Notes: a model not told the origin generated them from the letters alone. A DNA stretch of 64,000 nt from Roseibacterium beibuensis (GCF_039542305.1 NZ_BAABHW010000002.1:1-64000); one strand, 5' to 3'; positions 16,073 to 25,185 are shown, counted from the first letter of the stretch. Numbers and translations: made by a program.

Positions 16073-17323
16073 TCAATGCAGGTTGGGTTGGGCGCCAACG
16101 CCCTTTTCATCGATGACATGGCCGCGCGCGAACCGATCAAAGCGGTAGGCGGTGGCCGTCTCGTGTGGGGTGTCGGTGGCGAGCAGATGAGCAAAGGCGT
16201 AGCCCGAGGCGGGCGTCGCCTTGAACCCGCCATAGCACCAGCCGCCATTGAAATAGAGGCCGTCAGTGTCGGTGCGGTCGATGATGGGCGAGCCGTCCAT
16301 CGACATGTCCATCACCCCGCCCCAGGCGCGCAGCAGCCGCGCGCGCCCGATCATGGGCATCAGGGCCATGCCGCCCTCGATCACATCCTCGACCACGGGC
16401 AGGTTGCCGCGCTGCGCGTAGGAGTTGTAGCCGTCGATATCGCCGCCAAAGACCAGCCCGCCCTTGTCGGACTGGCTGACATAGAAATGGCCCGCGCCGA
16501 AGGTGATGACGCCGGGAATGGTGGGCTTCAGCCCCTCGGACACGAAGGCCTGCAACACGTGGCTTTCGATGGGCAGGCGCATCCCGGCCAGCCCCATGAC
16601 CCGGCTGGAATTACCGGCCACCGCAACGCCGACCTTCTTGGCGCCGATATAGCCGCGCGAGGTTTCGACCCCCTGCACCGCGCCACCTTCGATGCGAAAG
16701 CCGGTGACCTCGCAATTCTGGATGATGTCGACGCCGCGCTGGTCGGCCCCGCGTGCATAGCCCCAGACCACGCCATCATGGCGCGCAGTGCCTGCGCGTG
16801 CCTGCATCAACCCGCCCTTGATGGGAAAACGCGGGTTGTCGTAGTTCAGGAACGGCACCATCTGGCGCAGTTCATCGCGGCCCAGCAGGCGCGCATCGGC
16901 CCCCGCCAGCAGCATGGCGTTGCCGCGCCTGCGATAGGCGTCGCGCTGGCCATCGGTGTGGATCAGGTTGATGATGCCGCGCTGGCTGACCATCGAGTTG
17001 AAGTTGGTTTCCTGTTCCAGGTTTTCCCAGAGCTTCATGGAAAACTCGTAGAACGGCTCGTTGCCCGGAAGCAGGTAGTTGGAGCGGATGATCGTGGTGT
17101 TGCGCCCGATATTGCCCGAGCCGAGCCACCCCTTTTCCAGGACCGCAACCTTCAGCTCCCCGAACGTCTTGGCGAGGTAGAAGGCCGTGGCAAGCCCATG
17201 CCCGCCGCCGCCAACGATCACGATGTCATAGGCCGGTTTCGGATCCGGGTCGCGCCACAGAGGTCGCCAGCCCTTTTGACCGGTCAACGCCTCTTTCACG
17301 ACCTTGAAGCCAGAGAATGTCAT
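16073..17323 (-). CDS. mgdA: Sarcosine oxidase-type beta subunit (SoxB/MgdA-like)
   Basis: 416 aa, standard SoxB length. The N-terminal FAD site is YDIVIVGGGGHGLATAFY (about 30-48), followed by GSGNIGRNTTIIRSNYL, a conserved beta-subunit block; covalent FMN attachment is known for this subunit. The C-terminal GGWCYGGFKATPASGYAFA is characteristic. First gene of the soxBDAG-folD-purU series, with RBS GGAGAGC and a perfect 15-bp palindrome just upstream at 17336-17350. It catalyses oxidative demethylation of an N-methyl amino acid, probably N-methylglutamate here. Confidence 0.82.
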   Translation of the reverse strand: MTFSGFKVVKEALTGQKGWRPLWRDPDPKPAYDIVIVGGGGHGLATAFYLAKTFGELKVAVLEKGWLGSGNIGRNTTIIRSNYLLPGNEPFYEFSMKLWENLEQETNFNSMVSQRGIINLIHTDGQRDAYRRRGNAMLLAGADARLLGRDELRQMVPFLNYDNPRFPIKGGLMQARAGTARHDGVVWGYARGADQRGVDIIQNCEVTGFRIEGGAVQGVETSRGYIGAKKVGVAVAGNSSRVMGLAGMRLPIESHVLQAFVSEGLKPTIPGVITFGAGHFYVSQSDKGGLVFGGDIDGYNSYAQRGNLPVVEDVIEGGMALMPMIGRARLLRAWGGVMDMSMDGSPIIDRTDTDGLYFNGGWCYGGFKATPASGYAFAHLLATDTPHETATAYRFDRFARGHVIDEKGVGAQPNLH

Positions 17324-17335
17324 GCGGTGCTCTCC

Positions 17336-17350
17336 ATCTGCTGAGCAGAT
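17336..17350. promoter_or_regulatory. Perfect palindrome upstream of the mgd/sox operon (candidate operator)
   Basis: ATCTGCT-G-AGCAGAT, seven-base arms around one base, lies 13 bp before the SoxB-like start and within the 118-bp divergent region shared with the GATase1/AraC regulator. Placement over the leader or promoter suggests a regulator binding site. Which protein binds is not determined; AraC-type regulators usually bind direct repeats, so another factor is possible. Confidence 0.45.
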
Positions 17351-17441
17351 TTCTACTGGAGAAATAATTCCGCATATTCCACAAAGAGGACATAAACGTT
17401 CATTTTTGGGCCATCCACATGGATCGGCGCGGACCTATACG

Positions 17442-18389
17442 ATGAAGAGAGTCGCCTTTCTGCTGCTGGACGGTTTCGCGCTGATGTCGACGGCCTCGGC
17501 GCTTGAACCTTTGCGCGCGGCGAACCTGTTTTCACCGACGCTCCGCTATGACATCACGCTCTTGTCGGATACGGGGCGGCGGGCCACCTCGTCCGTCGGG
17601 GGCGTCTTCGAAACACGGCCCTATCGCGATGCGGTGCCCTTGTACGACTTGCTGTTCGTGGTGGCCGGCGGCGACCCGGCGCGGATCCATGACCCAACCC
17701 TGTTCGCATGGCTCAGACAGGCGGATCGCAACGGCGTGGCGCTTGGCGGCATCTCGGGCGGCGCGGTGGTGCTGGCCAAGGCCGGGCTGCTGGAAAACCG
17801 GCGTTTCACGGTGCATTGGCACCATTACGAGGATTTCGACCGCCTGCCTGGCGAATGGCTGCTGGAGCGGCGCTTGTTCGTGATCGACCGCGACCGCTAC
17901 ACCTGCGCGGGCGGCGCAGCGCCCTTGGACATGATGCACGCGATCATCGCGCGCGATCATGGCACGAGGTTCGCGCAGCGGATTTCCGATTGGTTCATCC
18001 AGACCGAGGTGCGCGGCGCGGATGCTCCGCAACGCCGCGCCACGGCAAGGACCTATGGCGCGGTGCCGCCCCCGGTCGAGGCCGCGCTGGACCTGATGGA
18101 AAGCCATGTCGCCGACCCGCTGTCACAGGATCAGATCGCGGCGCTGTCGGGCCTGTCGATCCGGCAATTGCAGCGCCAGTTTCGCGCCGCGACGGGGCGG
18201 TCTGTCATGCAGGAATATCGCCGTATCCGCCTGGAAACCGGGCGCGAATTGGTCACCGAGACGCGCCTGCCGCTGACCGAGATCGCGCATATGACCGGGT
18301 TTTCGTCGCAGGCGCATTTCTCGGATGCGTTCTCGGCGCTGTTCGGGACACCTCCCTCGGCTTTGCGCAAACGACAAGGCCCGGACTGA
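17442..18389 (+). CDS. GATase1-like/AraC family transcriptional regulator (GlxA/GbdR type)
   Basis: 315 aa from MKRVAFLLLDGFALM. The N-terminal DJ-1/PfpI-like sensor domain (about 1-170) has the elbow GGISGGAVVLAKAG. The C-terminal AraC HTH pair occupies about 215-310 (LSQDQIAALSGLSIRQLQRQ and IAHMTGFSSQAHFSDAF). Regulators of this architecture control carnitine, glycine betaine, sarcosine or choline use in Pseudomonas (GbdR, SouR, CdhR). Divergent from the SoxB-like gene and followed by gmaS convergently, it is the natural candidate activator of the demethylase operon. Confidence 0.85.
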   Translation: MKRVAFLLLDGFALMSTASALEPLRAANLFSPTLRYDITLLSDTGRRATSSVGGVFETRPYRDAVPLYDLLFVVAGGDPARIHDPTLFAWLRQADRNGVALGGISGGAVVLAKAGLLENRRFTVHWHHYEDFDRLPGEWLLERRLFVIDRDRYTCAGGAAPLDMMHAIIARDHGTRFAQRISDWFIQTEVRGADAPQRRATARTYGAVPPPVEAALDLMESHVADPLSQDQIAALSGLSIRQLQRQFRAATGRSVMQEYRRIRLETGRELVTETRLPLTEIAHMTGFSSQAHFSDAFSALFGTPPSALRKRQGPD

Positions 18390-18419
18390 GCCGGGCCTTC
18401 AGATACAGGATCATCGCGC

Positions 18420-19745
18420 TCAGATATCGAGCGTGTGCTCTTTCTCCCATCGTGAAAAATGCGACACGAAGGAATTCCATTCCTGGTGTTTCATCTTGAT
18501 GAAAGACGCCGCGAACGCATCGCCCAGCATCGCCGTCAACTCGTCATCGGCCTCCAGGGCGCGAATGGCATCCAGCATGTTCAACGGAAGCTTCGGCGCG
18601 CCCTCGATCTTGTGGCCCTCGGCATACATGTCGATGTCATAGCGCGGGCCCGGATCGGCCTTGGTGCGGAGGCCCGACAGGCCGGCGGCGATGATGACCG
18701 CTTGCAACAGATAGGGGTTCACCGCCCCATCGGGCAGGCGCAGCTCGAAGCGCCCTGACCCTGGCACGCGCACCATGTGGGTGCGGTTGTTGCCCGTCCA
18801 CGTGACGGTGTTGGGCGCCCAGGTCGCGCCAGACAGGGTGCGCGGCGCGTTGATCCGCTTGTAGGAATTGACCGTGGGGTTGGTGATCGCGGCCAGCGCC
18901 TCGGCATGTTTCATGATCCCGCCGAGGAAATGGCCGCCCTGCTCGGAGAGGCCAACCTCGCCGATCTCGCCGCCCGCGTTGCCGACGAAGGCATTGGTCT
19001 TGCCCTCCAGATCCCAGACCGAGATATGCGCATGGCAGCCGTTTCCGGTCAGGCCCGCGATGGGTTTGGGCATAAAGGTGGCGCGCAGCCCATGCTTTTC
19101 GGCCACCGATTTCACCATGAACTTGAAAAAGCTGTGGCGGTCGGCGGTGACCAGGGCATCCGCGAATTCCCAGTTCATCTCGAACTGGCCGTTCGCGTCC
19201 TCGTGGTCGTTCTGATACGGCCCCCACCCCAGATCGAGCATGTAATCGCAGACCTCGGCGATCACGTCATAGCGGCGCATCACGGCCTGCTGGTCGTAGC
19301 AGGGCTTATCCGCCGTATCGAACGGGTCGGAAATCTGGTCGCCCTCGGGAGTGAGCAGGAAGAATTCGGCCTCGATGCCGGTCTTCACGCGCAGCCCCTC
19401 GGCCTTGGCCTCGGCCACCAGCTTTTTCAGTACGTTGCGCGGGGCCTGTTCGACGGGCTCGCCCTCCATCACGCAGTCGGCGGGCACCCATGCGACCTCG
19501 GGCTTCCACGGGAGTTGGATCACCGCGTCGGGGTCTGGCACGGCCAACATGTCGGGATGCGCCGGCGTCAGGTCCAGCCATGTGGCGAATCCGGCAAAGC
19601 CCGCACCGTCCTCTTCCATATCGGCGACGGCCTGCGCGGGCACCAGTTTGGCGCGCTGCCCCCCGAACAGATCGGTGTAGGAGATCATGAAATACTTGAC
19701 GCCGGTCTTCGCGGCAAAATCTGCAAGTTTGCTCATCTTTGTCAT
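18420..19745 (-). CDS. gmaS: Glutamine synthetase-like gamma-glutamylmethylamide synthetase
   Basis: 441 aa from MTKMSKLADFAAKTG (an ATG 9 bp later is equally possible). GS fold signs: GIEAEFFLLTPEGDQ, DHEDANGQFEMNWEFA, GNGCHAHISVWD and NPTVNSYKRINAPR. It belongs to the GlnT/type III-like class that includes GmaS, which ligates methylamine to glutamate using ATP. The assignment rests on its position directly downstream of mgsABC and close to the N-methylglutamate dehydrogenase-like operon; a plain glutamine synthetase-like role is the alternative. The gap to mgsC is 59 bp. Confidence 0.8.
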   Translation of the reverse strand: MTKMSKLADFAAKTGVKYFMISYTDLFGGQRAKLVPAQAVADMEEDGAGFAGFATWLDLTPAHPDMLAVPDPDAVIQLPWKPEVAWVPADCVMEGEPVEQAPRNVLKKLVAEAKAEGLRVKTGIEAEFFLLTPEGDQISDPFDTADKPCYDQQAVMRRYDVIAEVCDYMLDLGWGPYQNDHEDANGQFEMNWEFADALVTADRHSFFKFMVKSVAEKHGLRATFMPKPIAGLTGNGCHAHISVWDLEGKTNAFVGNAGGEIGEVGLSEQGGHFLGGIMKHAEALAAITNPTVNSYKRINAPRTLSGATWAPNTVTWTGNNRTHMVRVPGSGRFELRLPDGAVNPYLLQAVIIAAGLSGLRTKADPGPRYDIDMYAEGHKIEGAPKLPLNMLDAIRALEADDELTAMLGDAFAASFIKMKHQEWNSFVSHFSRWEKEHTLDI

Positions 19746-19804
19746 CCTGTTCCCTGTTGGTGAAAGAGGGGCGCAATGGCCCCTCTCGATCCTGTCCGAT
19801 TGCG

Positions 19805-21130
19805 TCAGAAGCCCGGCTTGCCCGGGTACCAGTTGGTCCCGGCCAGCGGCACCTGCGCCATGGCGGCGGCCTCCATCGTCAAGGCGCAAAGATCCTCGGG
19901 TTCGAGGTTGTGGACATGGTTGTGCCCACAGGCCCGCGCGATGGTCTGGCATTCCAGCGTCATCACGTTGAGGTAGTTGCGCAGCTTGCGCCCTGCCGCC
20001 ATCGGGTCGAGTCGCTTCATCAACTCGGGGTCCTGCGTGGTGATGCCCGCCGGATCGTGCCCCTCGTGCCAGTCGTCATAGGCCCCGGCGGTGGATCCGA
20101 GCGCCTGGTACTCGGCCTCCCATTTGGGGTCGTTGTCGCCGATGGCGACCAGTGCCGCCGACCCGATCGAGACCGCATCGGCCCCCAGCGCCAGCGCCTT
20201 GGCCACGTCGGCCCCGCTGCGGATACCGCCCGAGACGACAAGCTGAACCTCGCGGTGCATGCCCAGATCCTGCAAGGCCTGAACGGCGGGGCGGATGCAG
20301 GCCAGCGTGGGCTGGCCGACATGTTCGATGAACACGTCCTGCGTGGCGGCCGTGCCGCCCTGCATCCCGTCCAGCACGACCACGTCCGCGCCCGCCTTCA
20401 CCGCCAGCGCTGTGTCGTAATAGGGGCGCGCGCCGCCGACCTTGATGTAGATCGGCTTTTCCCAGTTGGTGATCTCGCGCAATTCGAGGATCTTGATCTC
20501 CAGATCATCGGGGCCGGTCCAATCCGGGTGGCGACAGGCCGAGCGCTGGTCGATGCCCACCGGCAGGTCGCGCATGCCTGCGACCCGTTCGGTGATCTTC
20601 TGGCCCAGCAGCATACCGCCGCCGCCGGGTTTTGCGCCCTGCCCCACCACGACCTCGATCGCATCGGCGCGGCGCAGATCGTCGGGGTTCATCCCGTAAC
20701 GCGATGGCAGGTATTGATAGACCAGCTTCTCGGAATGGCCGCGCTCTTCCTCGGTCATGCCGCCGTCGCCGGTGGTGGTCGAGGTGCCCGCCATCGTCGC
20801 GCCACGGCCCAGCGCCTCCTTGGCATTGGCAGACAGCGAGCCGAAGGACATGCCCGCAATCGTGATCGGGATCTTCAACTCGATGGGCTTTTTCGCGAAG
20901 CGCGTACCCAGCGTGACCGCCGTCTCGCATTTCTCGCGGTAGCCTTCCAACGGGTAGCGCGACATCGACGCGCCGAGGAACAGCAGGTCGTCGAAATGCG
21001 GCACGCGCCGCTTCGCGCCCCCGCCGCGGATGTCGTAGATGCCGGTATCGGCCGCGCGACGGATCTCCGAGTTGATCGAGTTGGAGAACGTCCAGCTTTG
21101 GCGCGGTTCGGTCTGCGGTGTCTTGTCCAT
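19805..21130 (-). CDS. mgsC: N-methylglutamate synthase FMN-binding (glutamate synthase-like) subunit
   Basis: 441 aa from MDKTPQTEPRQSW behind GAGGAGCGAC. It corresponds to the central FMN-binding domain of glutamate synthase: DGMQGGTAATQDVF, VVSGGIRSGADVAKALALGA and SIGSAALVAIGDN line the flavin site, and Cys residues near ECQTIARACGHNH may serve a cluster. In the methylamine pathway MgsC works with MgsA and MgsB to convert gamma-glutamylmethylamide plus 2-oxoglutarate to N-methylglutamate. Usual automatic annotation is 'FMN-binding glutamate synthase family protein'. Confidence 0.8.
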   Translation of the reverse strand: MDKTPQTEPRQSWTFSNSINSEIRRAADTGIYDIRGGGAKRRVPHFDDLLFLGASMSRYPLEGYREKCETAVTLGTRFAKKPIELKIPITIAGMSFGSLSANAKEALGRGATMAGTSTTTGDGGMTEEERGHSEKLVYQYLPSRYGMNPDDLRRADAIEVVVGQGAKPGGGGMLLGQKITERVAGMRDLPVGIDQRSACRHPDWTGPDDLEIKILELREITNWEKPIYIKVGGARPYYDTALAVKAGADVVVLDGMQGGTAATQDVFIEHVGQPTLACIRPAVQALQDLGMHREVQLVVSGGIRSGADVAKALALGADAVSIGSAALVAIGDNDPKWEAEYQALGSTAGAYDDWHEGHDPAGITTQDPELMKRLDPMAAGRKLRNYLNVMTLECQTIARACGHNHVHNLEPEDLCALTMEAAAMAQVPLAGTNWYPGKPGF

Positions 21131-21140
21131 GTCGCGCTCC

Positions 21141-21827
21141 TCAGTATTCGTCGGCGTGGTCGATGTTGAAATTGTAGAGCTTGCGGGCCGAGCCATAGCG
21201 CCTGAACTCCTCCGGCTTGGCATCGGCGCCCGCCTGCGCCAGCAGCTTGGCCAGGATTTCCAGGTGCTCGGGCCGCATCTCTTTCTCGATGCAATCGGCG
21301 CCCAGCGACTTGACGTTGCCGCGCACGAAGAGCCGCGCCTCGTAAAGCGAGTCGCCCAGCGCATCCCCCGCATCGCCCAGCACCACAAGGTTGCCCTTCT
21401 GCGCCATGAAGGCCGACATGTGGCCGATATTGCCATGCACCACGATGTCGATCCCCTTCATCGAGATGCCGCAGCGCGACGAGGCATTGCCCTTGATATT
21501 CAGCAATCCGCCATGCCCCGTGGCCCCGGCATACTGGCTGGCGTCGCCCTCGATCGTGACGATGCCGGACATCATGTTTTCGGCCACGCCGGGCCCGGCG
21601 GACCCTTCGACGGTGACGGTGGCTTCCTTGTTCATCCCGGCACAGTAATAGCCGGTCGAGCCCTTGATGGTGACGGTCAGCGGCCCGTCGAGGCCGCAGG
21701 CCATGGCATGGGCCCCGCGCGGATTGACGATCTCGTAATCCTCGTTGGCCTGTGCGCGGGCCGCGGCCTGAAGCGTGGTGTTCAGCGCGCGCAGGTCGGT
21801 CGCGGTCATGTCGAGCGTGGTGGTCAT
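21141..21827 (-). CDS. mgsB: N-methylglutamate synthase GlxC-like (GXGXG) subunit
   Basis: 228 aa. The protein is a beta-helix GXGXG domain like the C-terminal domain of glutamate synthase: repeated GxGG/GN turns such as TGHGGLLNIKGNASSRCG and HGNIGHMSAFMAQKGNL. This domain is structural and helps channel ammonia or methylamine between glutaminase and FMN sites. Four bases separate it from mgsA and ten from mgsC, so the three split domains are made together. Confidence 0.8.
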   Translation of the reverse strand: MTTTLDMTATDLRALNTTLQAAARAQANEDYEIVNPRGAHAMACGLDGPLTVTIKGSTGYYCAGMNKEATVTVEGSAGPGVAENMMSGIVTIEGDASQYAGATGHGGLLNIKGNASSRCGISMKGIDIVVHGNIGHMSAFMAQKGNLVVLGDAGDALGDSLYEARLFVRGNVKSLGADCIEKEMRPEHLEILAKLLAQAGADAKPEEFRRYGSARKLYNFNIDHADEY

Positions 21828-21831
21828 CGGC

Positions 21832-22722
21832 TCAGCGCTCCCAGAAATAGACGGTGGCAGGTTCGGGTTCCCAGACGCGGGCGGCCTCGATCCCCGGCAG
21901 GTCGGCGAAGGCCCGGTATTCGCTGGCGAAGGCGACGTAATCGTCGGTTTCGGCCATGACGGCGGGTTTGCAGGCGATGGGGTCGCGCACCACGCCGAAC
22001 CCGTTCCTGGTGCCGGTCACGAAGGTGAAGAACCCGTCGAGATCCTTGATGGTCCCTTCCAGCGCCTCGCCCAGCGTGGCGCCCTCGGCGATGCGCGACG
22101 AGATATAGGCCGCGCCGACCTCGGTGTCGTTTTCCGAGCGGGTGAACACGCCCTTGCGCGCCAGCGTGCGGCGCATCTGGTTGTGGTTCGACAGCGACCC
22201 GTTGTGAACCAGACATTGGTCATCGGCGGTCGAGAACGGATGCGCGCCCATCGTCGTCACGGCAGACTCAGTGGCCATGCGGGTATGCCCGATGCCGTGC
22301 GAGCCGCCCATGTCGCGCAGGCCAAACCGCGCGGCGACATCCTTGGGCAGGCCGACTTCCTTGTAGATCTCCATCGACGCGCCCGAGCCCATGATGCGCA
22401 GGCCGGCCTCTTCCAGCCAGGCGATGGCGGCGGCCTCGGTGGCTTCGGGGACCGTCAGGACCGCATGGGTATCGACGACCCTGATCGCCACCGGCCCTTC
22501 GATAGCCGCGGACAAGGCGGCGTCCAGATTGCCGAACGCCTCTTCGGGGCTGTCCGATTGCACCGTGATCTTCACCATGCCCTCGGTCTCGCGGCCGTAG
22601 ATCGCGATTCCCGCACTGTCGGGTCCGCGATCGGTCATGGTGATGAGCATATCGGTCAGCATGTCGCCCAGTTGCGGGCGCAAGTCATCCTTCTTCAGGA
22701 AGAGGCCAACAATGCCACACAT
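21832..22722 (-). CDS. mgsA: N-methylglutamate synthase class II amidotransferase subunit
   Basis: 296 aa starting MCGIVGLFLKKDDL; Cys2 is the N-terminal nucleophile of class II glutamine amidotransferases. ITMTDRGPDSAGIAIYG and VHNGSLSNHNQMRR are further family blocks. It would cleave gamma-glutamylmethylamide, releasing methylamine for the MgsC active site. It has a strong RBS (ACGGAGGAACCT) and is the first gene of mgsABC-gmaS, 196 bp after the XRE-cupin regulator gene on the same strand. Confidence 0.82.
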   Translation of the reverse strand: MCGIVGLFLKKDDLRPQLGDMLTDMLITMTDRGPDSAGIAIYGRETEGMVKITVQSDSPEEAFGNLDAALSAAIEGPVAIRVVDTHAVLTVPEATEAAAIAWLEEAGLRIMGSGASMEIYKEVGLPKDVAARFGLRDMGGSHGIGHTRMATESAVTTMGAHPFSTADDQCLVHNGSLSNHNQMRRTLARKGVFTRSENDTEVGAAYISSRIAEGATLGEALEGTIKDLDGFFTFVTGTRNGFGVVRDPIACKPAVMAETDDYVAFASEYRAFADLPGIEAARVWEPEPATVYFWER

Positions 22723-22782
22723 AGGTTCCTCCGTAATGGGTGTGATCCCGGCGAGGTTCGCGCCGTCACATTATCACTAAAG

Positions 22783-22797
22783 AGAAAACTATTTTCT
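22783..22797. promoter_or_regulatory. AT-rich palindrome in the mgsA promoter region
   Basis: AGAAAA-CTA-TTTTCT, 61-75 bp upstream of mgsA, continued by CTTTTCAAGAAAG up to about 22808. This is the only strongly AT-rich stretch between the XRE-cupin regulator and mgsA. It is a plausible operator/promoter for mgsABC-gmaS, perhaps bound by the adjacent regulator; inference from position and symmetry only. Confidence 0.4.
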
Positions 22798-22918
22798 TTT
22801 CAAGAAAGTCCTTCGCTGCATGCGAAAAACCACTCAACATGGCTGCATTTGCATGGTTTTTAGGCAGAAATCGTCATTTTCTGACGGATGCGCCCATTTT
22901 TCAGGCGCTTTTGGCCAC

Positions 22919-23551
22919 CTAGCGGGCCTGAGGATAGGTGATAATCGAAAGATACCGGGCGGGAATCTCGATCAATTGTTCCGGACCATGGGGGGAATCG
23001 GCATCGAAAAGCAGCGAGTCGCCCGGTTCCAGATCGTACATCTTGTCACCGTGGCGATAGCTGACACGCCCCTCCAGCATATAGAGAAACTCGATCCCCT
23101 CGTGCTGAAAGGCCGGGAAGCGATCGGAGCTGCTGTCGAGCGTGATCAGGTAGGGTTCGACCACCACGCCGGAATTGTTCGACCCGATATGGCCCAGCAG
23201 GTTGTATTGATGCCCGGCACGCGTTCCGGCGCGCTCGATCTCGGCGCCCTGCCCCGCCTTGACATGCATGCAGCCGCGTTCTTCCTCATATCCCGCAAAC
23301 AGCTGGACAAGCGGCACGCGCAACCCATGCGCCAGCGCTGAAATCGTGTTGAGCGAGGCCGAGATCACCCCGTTCTCGATTTTCGACAGCATGCCGACCG
23401 AGATGCCCGTCTGCGCCGCCAGATCGGCCCCCGTCATACGCTGACGCTTGCGCAACTCCCGCACCTGCCGACCGATGGCGACCTCCAGGTTCTTTTCCCG
23501 GGGTTCCTTCACCGCGTGCGGGTTCTGTTGCAACCGGCTTCGATCGGCCAT
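22919..23551 (-). CDS. XRE family transcriptional regulator with C-terminal cupin domain
   Basis: 210 aa. HTH_3 domain at about 27-82 (LRKRQRMTGADLAAQTGISV, then SKIENGVISASLNTISALA) and a cupin_2 sensor at about 140-205 (LYMLEGRVSYRHGDKMYD, DADSPHG). HTH-cupin regulators such as PuuR typically respond to amines or amino acids and repress catabolic genes. It is encoded immediately upstream of mgsABC-gmaS on the same strand, so a role in methylamine control is likely but unproven. Its own promoter faces the divergent manC-type gene. Confidence 0.85.
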   Translation of the reverse strand: MADRSRLQQNPHAVKEPREKNLEVAIGRQVRELRKRQRMTGADLAAQTGISVGMLSKIENGVISASLNTISALAHGLRVPLVQLFAGYEEERGCMHVKAGQGAEIERAGTRAGHQYNLLGHIGSNNSGVVVEPYLITLDSSSDRFPAFQHEGIEFLYMLEGRVSYRHGDKMYDLEPGDSLLFDADSPHGPEQLIEIPARYLSIITYPQAR

Positions 23552-23769
23552 CGGTTTACTCTCCTGTTTTGCCGAGGATGGCGTAGCCTGCGCGGCTTGT
23601 CGACATTCCCATGGGGAAAATTTGTTGACTAAAAAACGCTACAGGTTTGCGCTGATTGTGTAATCCGCGCCGAGGCTGAACCTGTGTTGTTGAAAATCAG
23701 GGGGGTGACGGCGATACAGAACACGACACTGGCTATATGGCGGCTTGGCCCACTGCGAAAGGTGCGTTC

Positions 23770-25185
23770 ATGATCACTCCAATCCTTTTGTGCGGTGGCT
23801 CGGGCACGCGGCTCTGGCCCCTGTCGCGCAAAAGGTTTCCCAAGCAATTCGCACAAATCGCGGGCGACTCCTCCTTGTTTCAGCAAAGCGCCCAGAGGTT
23901 TCAGGCCGCTGCCTTTGCAGACCCCATCATCGTCACGGGCGACATGTTCCGCTTCATCGCGACGCGGCAACTCGCGGAAGCCGGGATCGCGCATGCAGCC
24001 GTCCTGATCGAACCGGATGCGCGCAATACCGCCCCGGCGATCCTTGCAGGCGCGCTTCACGCCGCGAAGAGCAACCCCACGGCTCTCGTTCTCGTCGCGC
24101 CATCCGACCACCTGGTGCCTGACGTCGAGGGGTTCCGCGCCGCTGTCGAGATGGGGCGCCCGGCTGCCGAGGCAGGGCAGATCGTCACGTTCGGCATCCG
24201 GCCGGAGCGTCCGGAAACCGGCTATGGCTACATCAAGATCAGGTCGTTCGATGATGCGCTTGGCGCAGCATTGGTCGACCGCTTCATCGAGAAGCCGGAT
24301 GTCGAGGTCGCCGAACAGATTTCCTCGGATGGGGAGCATCTGTGGAATGCCGGGATCTTCCTGTTCCGCGTCGACATATTGCGAGACGCCTTCGCACACC
24401 ACGCGCCAGAGGTGCTGGAATGCACCCAAGGCGCGCTCGACACCGCCGAGGAGGACCTTGGTTTTCTGCGCCTGGGAACAGAGGCCTGGAAGACCTGCCC
24501 GGACGTGTCCATCGACTATGCCATCATGGAGCGGGCGGACAATCTTTGTGTCGTGCCCTATGACGGGGCGTGGTCCGATCTGGGCGAATGGAATTCCGTT
24601 TGGCGAGAACTGCACCCGAACGCGGATGGCAATTCCACCTCGGGACCGGTCGAAGCCATCGACTGTTCAGGCAGCTTGCTGCGCAGCGAGAGCGAAGGGC
24701 AGGTTCTCGTGGGGCTTGGGCTCAAGGATATCATGGCGGTCGCCATGCCCGACGCCGTTCTGGTCGCCCCACGTGACCGTGCGCAGGATGTCGGCAAGGC
24801 CGTGGCCGCGCTGAAGAAGGCCGAATATCCGCAAGCCACGGATTTCCCGCGCGACAACCGGCCTTGGGGCTGGTTCGAGGCGCTGGCCCATGGCTCGCGC
24901 TTTCAGGTCAAGCGGGTCTATGTGCATCCCGGCGCTTCCTTGAGCCTGCAAAGCCATCATCACCGGGCGGAACACTGGATCGTCGTCGAGGGGACGGCCA
25001 AGGTCACCGTGGACGATGAGATCACCTTGTTGAGCGAAAACGAGTCGGTCTACATCCCGCTTGGGAGCGTTCACCGGCTCGAGAACCCCGGGCTGCTGCC
25101 CTTGATCCTGATCGAGGTTCAAACCGGCAGCTACCTGGGCGAGGATGATATCGTGCGTTACGAGGACGCCTATCGGCGCAAGTAA
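23770..25185 (+). CDS. manC: Mannose-1-phosphate guanylyltransferase/mannose-6-phosphate isomerase
   Basis: 471 aa from MITPILLCGGSGTRLWPLSR (23770). The nucleotidyltransferase domain (1-340) begins with the pyrophosphorylase motif GGSGTRLWPLSRKRFPKQF. The C-terminal cupin isomerase domain (about 350-471) has RPWGWFEAL, SLQSHHHRAEHW and the proline-rich turn VYIPLGSVHRLENPG. Type II PMI/GMP enzymes (AlgA, XanB, CpsB) supply GDP-mannose for exopolysaccharide or LPS. No other polysaccharide genes are nearby, so it stands alone here. Confidence 0.93.
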   Translation: MITPILLCGGSGTRLWPLSRKRFPKQFAQIAGDSSLFQQSAQRFQAAAFADPIIVTGDMFRFIATRQLAEAGIAHAAVLIEPDARNTAPAILAGALHAAKSNPTALVLVAPSDHLVPDVEGFRAAVEMGRPAAEAGQIVTFGIRPERPETGYGYIKIRSFDDALGAALVDRFIEKPDVEVAEQISSDGEHLWNAGIFLFRVDILRDAFAHHAPEVLECTQGALDTAEEDLGFLRLGTEAWKTCPDVSIDYAIMERADNLCVVPYDGAWSDLGEWNSVWRELHPNADGNSTSGPVEAIDCSGSLLRSESEGQVLVGLGLKDIMAVAMPDAVLVAPRDRAQDVGKAVAALKKAEYPQATDFPRDNRPWGWFEALAHGSRFQVKRVYVHPGASLSLQSHHHRAEHWIVVEGTAKVTVDDEITLLSENESVYIPLGSVHRLENPGLLPLILIEVQTGSYLGEDDIVRYEDAYRRK

